The notes beneath the pieces were generated by a model that searched no databases, was not told where the DNA came from, and saw nothing but the letters and a program-made list of their open reading frames with translations. Shown in pieces: positions 6,254 to 13,707 of a DNA stretch of 17,108 nucleotides. A program made the translations under genes and the position numbers. The stretch lies in assembly GCA_021108055.1 (NCBI GenBank), contig JAIORR010000257.1:1-17108 (forward strand), given 5' to 3'. The stretch comes from Candidatus Cloacimonadota bacterium (GTDB lineage Bacteria; Cloacimonadota; Cloacimonadia; Cloacimonadales; TCS61). Numbering within the stretch: the first letter of the stretch is position 1; the number at the start of each line of letters is the position of its first letter.

Positions 6254-9200
6254 ATGATAAAAAGAAATCTTATCCTGTTGATGATCTTCATCACAGCTTT
6301 GTTGTCTGCCTCTCCTTTTGAAGTACAGGAACAAAATGAAAATGAACTGACGGTAAAATTTACATTACCCGAATATACATTTGAAAGTACTAATGTTAAA
6401 AATTATTCCAGAATTATTTGTGATGACAAAGAGACATTAAATAAAGAAAAAGAAGGCTCTCCGCTTTTGCCGTTCTTTTCTGAGATCGTTGGTCTGCCTG
6501 TTGATGGAGATATTGAATTTCAGATAATAGACAAAAAACAGAGAACAAAAAAAAATATACTTATCTCTCCTGTTAAAAAGATCGTCGATAGAGGCAGTTC
6601 ACAGGAATATATTTTCTACATAGATAAAAAAGCTTACAAAACTGCCAGAAAATACCCGTCTCAACTTCTTGAAAAAGGAAACCCAGCTTATCTCAGAGAT
6701 AGATGTTTTACCGGTTTTAATGTTAATCCTTTCCAGTATAAAGCAAATACAAAAGAACTTCTGATAACTACCGAAGTTACTTTCAGGATCATCATCAAAG
6801 GGAATAAAATAAGCAGCAGAAATTATATTGGAAGCAATAATTTTATCGATGAGATCGGAGATTCTTTCTTCCTGAATAACCGGTATTCAAAGAAATGGCG
6901 AAAAGAAAAAAACAGAACTGCTACAACAACTTTACCTTCAAGACAGGGAGAACTGGTTAACGAAATACAATTCATTGTTGATGAAGAAGGAATTTACAAA
7001 ATAACTTATGAGCAGCTTATCGAAGCTCTTTCCGATCCTGAATACCCCATCGAGTTCGAAATGGAATTTGACTGGGACTATATCGATCCACGAAACCTGG
7101 AGCTATCAGATGAATTCGGTGCTGTTCCCATACACTTTGTGGGAGAAGGAGACGGTTCATTCGATCCCGACGATTATATCGAATTTTATGGAAACCGTCA
7201 TTATGGTGAGGAATCTTATTATGATGATTTCACTTCGGAAAATGTTTATACCCTGAAACTGTTAGATCAGCCGGGAAGCAGAATGGGAGTGGAAAACGGC
7301 GGATTGGCATGTTCCGGACAAAATCAGTTCACTATTCCGGAATCTTTTCAGCAGACCATTCACCTGGAAGAACAGAATACCCGCGACCACCTGGGGGTCC
7401 AATATGATTATAATTCTACCTCTTTTTTCAGAGAAGACATCTGGTTCTGGGATAGAATAAATGGACCCAATTTAACTATCTATCCATTCAATTTACAATA
7501 TCCGCATCAATCTGATATAAGAAAATTCAATGCAGAGATATGCCTGTTCAGCGTTACATTCGATAAAGTTTTTTATACTGCAATAAACCATCGGGCACAG
7601 TTCAATTTGAATTCATCTCTTATTGATCAGGATGAGTGGTATGGACAAACTGAAGTAATGCTGGAAAATTATGACGACCCTCTTCCCAATAGCTATCTGT
7701 CACATGGAATCAATAATATCTATATCAGCTTGCCCGGAGTAATGAATGTTGAAAATGAGCAAGTTCTTTTCGATTACTTTGAACTTACATACTGGCGTGA
7801 ATATAAAACCGATGAGGATTATATCAAATTCACAAGACCCCAGAACAAACCTCTGGGATTATTCCAGTTTGAATTGGAAAATTTTTCAAATGACCAGGTC
7901 TCTGTATATAAAATTGGAACAAGTTATATAGAGAATCTTCAGGTAGAACCATTTTTTGAGACCGGTGGTGCTCCTTTCAAAGTTTCATTCCAGGATAGTA
8001 TTTTCTCGGAAAACACAGAATATTATGCAGTAACAGAAGCTAATAAAAAACTTCCAAAAATGATCATTCCGAATATTCCTTCCAGCCTGAAAGATCCCTT
8101 TAATTCTGCAAAATATATAATTATAACAATTCAGGAATTTGTGGATAATGAAGGTTTGCTCGAACTTGAACAACTCTGGGAAAGTCAGGGTTGTCCGGTT
8201 GAGATCGTAAGTCTGGAAGATATTTTTGATGAATTCAACCATGGAATACGCTCTGCACAAGCAATTAGAGATTTTTTGTCATTTGTGTATAATAACTGGT
8301 CAAGTCCCGAAATTACACATGTTCTTCTGATGGGTGACGGCATTACTGACGAAAGAGATTTCAGCTCTGATAGAAAATATAACCTGATCCCATTCAAAAA
8401 TGTATGGGCATCAACAAGAGGAGCTATCGCCAGTGATAACTGGTTGGCGTGCATCGTAGGCGATGATCCCGTTGCCGATATCAGCATCAGCCGGATAAAT
8501 ATATGGGAAGAAGAGCAGATTCAAGATGTTGTTAATAAATCCATTCATTATGTGGAAGAACCGAATTTCGATGATCTCTGGCATAGCAGGATAACTATGG
8601 CAGCAGGAGGGAATCCCGGTGAAGGTACTTTTTTTGCCAAACAAAGTGAACGTATCAGGAACATGTGGATACCTGCAGATTACAATGTTAGACGTGTATA
8701 TTGTAACACAGACGACATACCGGAAGAATATGCAGGGAATACGACTTCGCTGATAAATAATATTAATGACGGAACCATCTACCTACAATTTATGGGGCAT
8801 GGCGGCGGATATGTGTGGGCAGATTATAACCTTTTTAATAAGGCGGATGTTGCCACTCTGAATAACAACAACTATCCTTTTGTTATAAGTTTATCCTGTT
8901 ATGGTTCTGCATTTAACTATCCTCAAAGTTCCTGTCTTGGAGAAGAACTGATCTTGATACCAGAAAAAGGTGCTATTGCCCACCTGGGATTTACCGGATA
9001 TGGTTACAAAAATTCAGATGAAGACTTTGGAAAATATCTAACTGAAGCTCTTTTTTACACTAAGGTCGGAAATATCGGACAGGCAATGGACATCACAAAA
9101 GCAAAAATGTATGCAAAAAATCCCAGCGGTGCTGCAACTATAGCTTTAGTTCACGGTTGTGCTTTACTTGGCGATTCAATGATAGATTTTATCCTTCCAG

Positions 9201-11326
9201 AAGAACAAAAAGACATTGAACTGAACAAATACAACCTGACCGTAGGGGATACTCTTTTGATAACTTCGGATGTAGGTCAGGAAATAAGTAATGGAAAATT
9301 TGTTATATATAACGAGAACGATGCTCAACTTCCACCGGATGAATATTATCCCATTGTAATACCTGTGATAAATGACACATTAACCACTTCCGACTTTATT
9401 ATCCAGCAGAATCCTGTTTCGATATATACAAGATATGTTAAATTATTCGCCTACGGTGATGATATGGAAGTAACGGGAATAACAAATTATGCCGTAGGTC
9501 AATCTGCCGTTGTTAATATCCTCGTCTCTCCCGAACAACCCTGTGCTGAAGATTCAATATCTATCTGTGCGGATTTCTTTGATGAAAATGGAATAGACAA
9601 TATAGTGTGTAATATCAAGATATGGACTGCAAATGCCGATCCTTTTAACCCTCATCATCATCCTACGGAAACACTTGCTATTCCTATGGTTTTTACCGAA
9701 GGAAATAATTATTCTCTCGGATATCACATTCATCCAAACCCGCCCGGGTACAAAATAACATACGATTTTCAGGTAGAAGATTTGCTGGGAAACATCACGA
9801 ACACAGGTTCTAATACTCAAGCTAACCTTATCATCATTTCAGGACCAGACCTTAAACCACAGCAATTTGAACTAACGGAATATAATGACCAGCCTGCCGT
9901 AAAAGTTCAAATAATAAATCTGGGGTCATCTCCCTCCGGTTCATGTAATTTGAAATTATACGACAATACAGGCGAACCTGTTCTGATGGAAACCAGCCAG
10001 GTAGATCCGATTGGAGTAATGGATTCCCGCTGGGAATATATTATTATCCCATTATTAAACAAAACTATCGAGTTCCGTGCTGTGATAAATGAAAATGGTG
10101 AATCATTTTCCGAAATATATACTTACAACAATTCAATCGATTCTGATTTATATTCAATAAATATGTTTGAAGTAGCTGATTCAAGCATAACTGCAACAAG
10201 CCTGGATGCAAACCTTACATGTGAATTTCCGGCAGAGATACTGGGTTCTTCATCGATCTTCTATATTAATTCATCGGAATATAAGCCACCCTTGAACCAG
10301 CCGGATATTCAAATTATAAGCCTGAAATACAATGGAAGTTCCATAACTTATGAGATCGGGACATTAAATGAATCACTTCTCGCAGATACTTTAGGCCATT
10401 TCCCTGATGATAAAAAAATAGCTTTGAAATTCTATTATAATCCATTCGACCTATCGACCCAAGCAATGGAAAATGACAATAATTTTTATGTTTACCGCTG
10501 GGAAGAAGTATTTAAGAAATGGGTATATATTGGTGGCGAAATGGACATTGATAATAATACTGTGAGCTATGAAGTTGACCGCACAGGGATCTATACGATC
10601 CTGCAAAATAACGATACAGCAGCACCATATATTGAAGCAAACGTAGAAGGACAGGAATTCACACAAAGCCAGAACTCAAGCATGGGTCAGGAATTCACAC
10701 ATGGCGGCTATATTTCTAAGAACGGAATTATTACATTCCTGCTTTCAGATAAAAATGGAATCGATATATTTAATAATGACATCTCTTTATATCTTTCTGA
10801 CGGAATTGAAATAAACAAGATAGAACGAAATGAATACTCGATATCTCTAACCATTGGTAACCTTATTCAGATCCCGATTAAGTATCAGCTAAACGAATTA
10901 GAACAGGGAACATATTATCTTACGATGGATTGCCATGATGTAAATGGTAATCCGAAATCGATTGGAATAGAATTTGATGTGAGCACACAATTTGATGTAA
11001 TTAACTTTGCAAATTATCCCAATCCTGTGAAATCTCTTACAGAAAATTTCGATAATGCTGGTAGAACTCGTTTCACTTACGTTCTTACAGATGACGCAGA
11101 TAAAATATACTTAAAAATTTATACAGTAAGCGGAAGATTGGTGAAAACGTTCAAGAATTTACCTGCATCTGTTGGTTATCATGAATTTCCACGTGATGTT
11201 CTGGGTTGGGACTGCAGAGATAAAGACGGTTATTTGCTGGCGAATGGAGTATATTTCTACAGGATCACAGCGATCAAGGGAAATAAAAAAATCGAAAAAA
11301 CACAGAAAATGGCTATCTTAAAATAA
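6254..11326 (+). CDS. porU: PorU-like C25 family (gingipain-type) cysteine protease with C-terminal sorting domain
   Basis: 1690-residue exported protein. Residues 1-20 are a signal peptide. About 230-340 match the propeptide/N-terminal region of PorU-like proteins (FDPDDYIEFYG followed by NVYTLKLLDQPGSRM). The C25 catalytic domain spans about 618-985: YIIITIQEF, AIRDFL, LLMGDG, then FMGHGGG with His849 and SLSCYGSAF with Cys882, and a closing GCALLGDSM. The 33-residue His-Cys spacing equals that of gingipain R. A long insertion (about 990-1440) follows, with a CARDB-like unit near 1195-1300. The DKNGIDIF region (about 1490-1505) is typical of PorU, and 1583-1690 is a FlgD-like/type IX sorting domain starting ANYPNP with GRLVKTF and NGVYFYRI. 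PorU is the type IX sortase that processes cargo on the cell surface. GGAG lies 8 nt before the ATG. A PorV homologue follows 15 nt downstream, as in porU-porV of Porphyromonas. A secreted C25 protease that is cargo rather than sortase is the alternative. Confidence 0.88.
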   Translation: MIKRNLILLMIFITALLSASPFEVQEQNENELTVKFTLPEYTFESTNVKNYSRIICDDKETLNKEKEGSPLLPFFSEIVGLPVDGDIEFQIIDKKQRTKKNILISPVKKIVDRGSSQEYIFYIDKKAYKTARKYPSQLLEKGNPAYLRDRCFTGFNVNPFQYKANTKELLITTEVTFRIIIKGNKISSRNYIGSNNFIDEIGDSFFLNNRYSKKWRKEKNRTATTTLPSRQGELVNEIQFIVDEEGIYKITYEQLIEALSDPEYPIEFEMEFDWDYIDPRNLELSDEFGAVPIHFVGEGDGSFDPDDYIEFYGNRHYGEESYYDDFTSENVYTLKLLDQPGSRMGVENGGLACSGQNQFTIPESFQQTIHLEEQNTRDHLGVQYDYNSTSFFREDIWFWDRINGPNLTIYPFNLQYPHQSDIRKFNAEICLFSVTFDKVFYTAINHRAQFNLNSSLIDQDEWYGQTEVMLENYDDPLPNSYLSHGINNIYISLPGVMNVENEQVLFDYFELTYWREYKTDEDYIKFTRPQNKPLGLFQFELENFSNDQVSVYKIGTSYIENLQVEPFFETGGAPFKVSFQDSIFSENTEYYAVTEANKKLPKMIIPNIPSSLKDPFNSAKYIIITIQEFVDNEGLLELEQLWESQGCPVEIVSLEDIFDEFNHGIRSAQAIRDFLSFVYNNWSSPEITHVLLMGDGITDERDFSSDRKYNLIPFKNVWASTRGAIASDNWLACIVGDDPVADISISRINIWEEEQIQDVVNKSIHYVEEPNFDDLWHSRITMAAGGNPGEGTFFAKQSERIRNMWIPADYNVRRVYCNTDDIPEEYAGNTTSLINNINDGTIYLQFMGHGGGYVWADYNLFNKADVATLNNNNYPFVISLSCYGSAFNYPQSSCLGEELILIPEKGAIAHLGFTGYGYKNSDEDFGKYLTEALFYTKVGNIGQAMDITKAKMYAKNPSGAATIALVHGCALLGDSMIDFILPEEQKDIELNKYNLTVGDTLLITSDVGQEISNGKFVIYNENDAQLPPDEYYPIVIPVINDTLTTSDFIIQQNPVSIYTRYVKLFAYGDDMEVTGITNYAVGQSAVVNILVSPEQPCAEDSISICADFFDENGIDNIVCNIKIWTANADPFNPHHHPTETLAIPMVFTEGNNYSLGYHIHPNPPGYKITYDFQVEDLLGNITNTGSNTQANLIIISGPDLKPQQFELTEYNDQPAVKVQIINLGSSPSGSCNLKLYDNTGEPVLMETSQVDPIGVMDSRWEYIIIPLLNKTIEFRAVINENGESFSEIYTYNNSIDSDLYSINMFEVADSSITATSLDANLTCEFPAEILGSSSIFYINSSEYKPPLNQPDIQIISLKYNGSSITYEIGTLNESLLADTLGHFPDDKKIALKFYYNPFDLSTQAMENDNNFYVYRWEEVFKKWVYIGGEMDIDNNTVSYEVDRTGIYTILQNNDTAAPYIEANVEGQEFTQSQNSSMGQEFTHGGYISKNGIITFLLSDKNGIDIFNNDISLYLSDGIEINKIERNEYSISLTIGNLIQIPIKYQLNELEQGTYYLTMDCHDVNGNPKSIGIEFDVSTQFDVINFANYPNPVKSLTENFDNAGRTRFTYVLTDDADKIYLKIYTVSGRLVKTFKNLPASVGYHEFPRDVLGWDCRDKDGYLLANGVYFYRITAIKGNKKIEKTQKMAILK
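10652..10701 (+). repeat. in-frame short duplication within the porU-like gene
   Basis: The 14-mer CAGGAATTCACACA occurs at 10652-10665 and 10688-10701, exactly 36 nt (12 codons) apart, giving GQEFT twice. It is in frame and sits just before the DKNGID segment, in what looks like an inter-domain strand. Confidence 0.7.
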
Positions 11327-11341
11327 TAAAGGATTAAGTTT

Positions 11342-12349
11342 ATGAAAAAAAGATTTTTCCTGTCCATCCTGATTTTGAATGTATCCTTAGGCTTATTTGC
11401 CGGAAGATATGCTGGTGACTTCATGGTTATCGGTGCCGGAGTCAGAGCTTCCGGAATGGGCGGAGCATTCGCTGCGGTTGCAGATGATGGTTCTGCAATA
11501 TATTGGAATCCTTCGGGAATCGCTCAGATGAGAAATACTGAGATCGGGATCATGCGTGCTTTTTTGTATCAGGGACTGGCAGCATACGATAATTTTACAT
11601 TCTGCCAGCCACTTCCGAACGAAGTAACTATCGGACTTAACTGGACCAGGCTTACAATTGATGATATTCCTGTCTTCCTGGAAAGGCACCTTGTTCATAA
11701 TGTAGATTATCGATCTTCGTTTCATGAATTCAACCTGACTGCTGTTCCGGATGGACACATCACAAGCACGGATGATATCCTTCAGTTCGCATTTGCCAAA
11801 CATATCCATTACGATCTAAACCTCGGATGGCTGTTTTTCGATCTTCCTTTCGATCTGTATTTTGGCGGCAATATCAAATATATCAAACGTGAGATAGATG
11901 AAAACAGAGGGACAGGTACCGGCTTCGATTTCTCTTTTCTTTCCAAAACGAGCCTGGCTGTGTTATTTGAACAGGATTGGCTTGGTGATGTTGCTTTTGG
12001 AATAAACTTCCAGGATGTAGGAGGGACAACTATCACATGGGATGTCGAATCTAATCATGAAGATGAAGTTCTGTTTAATTCAAAACTCGGGGTAGCAGTC
12101 CGTCAACCACTCAAATTCATAAGATCTTCTTTTACTCTCTCGACAGATATTGATTATATCTATGGAAAGACCCGTCATTACGGTTTTGAATTTTTATATC
12201 AGAAGATCCTCGGATTCAGACTGGGATATTATGACACAAATTTCTCAACCGGACTCAGTGTAAGCTTTTATGATTTCACCGTCGATTATGCCTTTGTAAC
12301 AAATGTTCTTGCAAATACGAACAGGATCGGATTAAAAATTAATTTCTAA
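11342..12349 (+). CDS. porV: PorV/PorQ-family (UPF0164) outer-membrane beta-barrel protein
   Basis: 335 residues with a signal peptide (about 1-21). The hallmark of the family follows at the mature N-terminus: GAGVRASGMGGAFAAVADD then IYWNPSGIA. The rest alternates hydrophobic and polar residues as in a FadL-like barrel and ends in a typical outer-membrane terminal strand with final Phe (NRIGLKINF). In Bacteroidetes type IX secretion, PorV collects cargo leaving the translocon and carries it to the PorU sortase. AAAGGA lies 8 nt before the ATG and the gene starts 15 nt after the porU-like stop, so the two are co-transcribed. PorV and PorQ are hard to separate by eye; the adjacency to a PorU-like protein favours PorV. 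Confidence 0.88.
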   Translation: MKKRFFLSILILNVSLGLFAGRYAGDFMVIGAGVRASGMGGAFAAVADDGSAIYWNPSGIAQMRNTEIGIMRAFLYQGLAAYDNFTFCQPLPNEVTIGLNWTRLTIDDIPVFLERHLVHNVDYRSSFHEFNLTAVPDGHITSTDDILQFAFAKHIHYDLNLGWLFFDLPFDLYFGGNIKYIKREIDENRGTGTGFDFSFLSKTSLAVLFEQDWLGDVAFGINFQDVGGTTITWDVESNHEDEVLFNSKLGVAVRQPLKFIRSSFTLSTDIDYIYGKTRHYGFEFLYQKILGFRLGYYDTNFSTGLSVSFYDFTVDYAFVTNVLANTNRIGLKINF

Positions 12350-12364
12350 CAAAAGAGGTTATAT

Positions 12365-13153
12365 ATGAAAAAATTTATTTTTCTATTCGTTGTAATAATA
12401 TTCATTCTCAGTTGTTCGGGAAAGGAAAGCCTGGGAATCGATAAAACACCACCGGAAAAACCGGAACTTATTCCTCATCTTGGTGATACCGGTGATGGTG
12501 TAAATTATTATGACACTCCGGATATTGAACTTGAAAATAACGGGATCGATGCCACACCCGGTGGAAATCGAATACAGATACAATGGGAGCACCTAATGGA
12601 TTCCGACATAGATATTATCGAAATATACAGGTTCAGCGAACAAGAGTATATTGCAGATACTTTGAACTTTGCTCCGGATACTATCAGTATTGTAGATTAT
12701 TCAGAACAAAACCTTTATGATGATGTAACAGCCCTCACAAATTTAAAACTGTTTTATTTCATCAATGCTATCGATGTCGATGGCAATTCGACCTATTCTG
12801 ATACTGTCTGTTACAGATTGTTAGATAATCCCATTCTTACCCTGCCTGCAGATAATCTGACAACGTCAAACATGTCGGAAATTATATTTGAATGGAATGA
12901 AGTAATAGATGCTCTTCAGTATCGCCTGCTTGTCTTTAACAAAGAAGATCGTACTCTGATATGGCAAAAAACACCTCTTGATCTTGAAGATCTTTCTGTG
13001 TTATATTCCGGTACGGATATTGTGCCGGGAACAACTATTTTATGGCGAGTCGATGCATTTGGACTAACAGCGAATGACGTTGTAATTGAAGAAAATTCTT
13101 ATAGCGTAAGCACCGGTTCCGAATCGGAAGAAAGAATATTAATTGTGGAATAG
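12365..13153 (+). CDS. lipoprotein with two fibronectin type III-like domains
   Basis: 262 residues. The signal has lipobox ILSC, so Cys17 would be lipidated. About 28-150 (TPPEKPELI, NRIQIQWEHLMDSDIDIIEI, FYFINAIDVDGNSTYSD) reads as a fibronectin type III-like domain with the usual P-rich entry, W strand and VDxxGN turn. About 152-250 (ILTLPADN, IIFEWNEVIDALQYRLLV, TTILWRVDAFG) is a second, similar unit. GAGG lies 6 nt before the ATG, and the start is only 15 nt after the PorV-like stop, so it is part of the same operon. It could be an accessory of the surface-attachment complex, but no specific type IX component is recognised and the function is unknown. Confidence 0.82.
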   Translation: MKKFIFLFVVIIFILSCSGKESLGIDKTPPEKPELIPHLGDTGDGVNYYDTPDIELENNGIDATPGGNRIQIQWEHLMDSDIDIIEIYRFSEQEYIADTLNFAPDTISIVDYSEQNLYDDVTALTNLKLFYFINAIDVDGNSTYSDTVCYRLLDNPILTLPADNLTTSNMSEIIFEWNEVIDALQYRLLVFNKEDRTLIWQKTPLDLEDLSVLYSGTDIVPGTTILWRVDAFGLTANDVVIEENSYSVSTGSESEERILIVE

Positions 13154-13162
13154 TAAATTTGC

Positions 13163-13191
13163 TTGACTTGAAAACAACGTTTTTTCTTTTG
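13163..13191 (+). promoter_or_regulatory. weak candidate promoter before the polysaccharide-export genes
   Basis: TTGACT at 13163-13168 is followed after 19 nt by TTTG (13188-13191) in the 58-nt gap between the FN3 lipoprotein and SLBB genes. There is no TATAAT-like element. A short AAAAC-AAC-GTTTT hairpin at about 13171-13183 is too weak to call a terminator. The export genes could equally be read through from porU-porV. Confidence 0.22.
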
Positions 13192-13211
13192 GAAAAACTT
13201 AAGGAGAATAG

Positions 13212-13697
13212 ATGAAAAAGCTGTTATTGATTTTATTTCTGTTTTTTATTTCTGTAGTGATTTTTGCACAGGCAGAAGGAGCTTCTAGCTCATATAATCC
13301 TGCTTCTATCTATCTTTATTCCGGAACGTTATCCGGAACGGAACAATTAAAAATAAAAACATATATCTGGGGTCAGGTTAAAAAACCGGGTTTATATATC
13401 GTTCCCGATAATACCGACCTTCTGACCTTAATATCTTCTGCGGGTGGTCCCACTGAAAATGCAAAACTTACTAAAGTAAAGATCGTCCGCTCAACTAAAG
13501 ATGGAGAAAAAGTTATCTGGATAAATCTAAAAAAATATCTGGAAACAGGAGATGAGAATCTAATACCGATCATGAAACCGGGAGATACTGTTGTCATATC
13601 GGGTTCCACATATTACGCTTTCACAAAGGCTGTTGACTGGCTTTCGCAAATAGCTATAATGTTAAGCGTCTATGTAGCAATTTCAAATATTAACTGA
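13212..13697 (+). CDS. small SLBB-domain protein of polysaccharide export (Wza-related)
   Basis: 161 residues, exported. Residues 1-19 are a signal peptide. About 47-112 form one SLBB domain: IKTYIWGQVKKPGLYIVP, LLTLISSAGGPTENA, then INLKKYL and the closing IMKPGDTVVI. A hydrophobic segment at about 137-158 could be a membrane helix. Wza-type outer-membrane exporters are usually about 200-380 residues and start with a polysaccharide-export (PES) domain, which is missing here. This is therefore a reduced member, or a periplasmic adaptor working with another exporter. It is paired with the Wzc-type gene 10 nt downstream, which supports a polysaccharide-export role. AAGGAG lies 5 nt before the ATG. 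Confidence 0.85.
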   Translation: MKKLLLILFLFFISVVIFAQAEGASSSYNPASIYLYSGTLSGTEQLKIKTYIWGQVKKPGLYIVPDNTDLLTLISSAGGPTENAKLTKVKIVRSTKDGEKVIWINLKKYLETGDENLIPIMKPGDTVVISGSTYYAFTKAVDWLSQIAIMLSVYVAISNIN

Positions 13698-13707
13698 TAG
13701 AGGAAAT

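Noticed and set aside
8185..8644. Minus-strand open frames inside the protease gene
   Set aside because: They are shadows of a clear coding frame with catalytic motifs and have no start signals or recognisable products.
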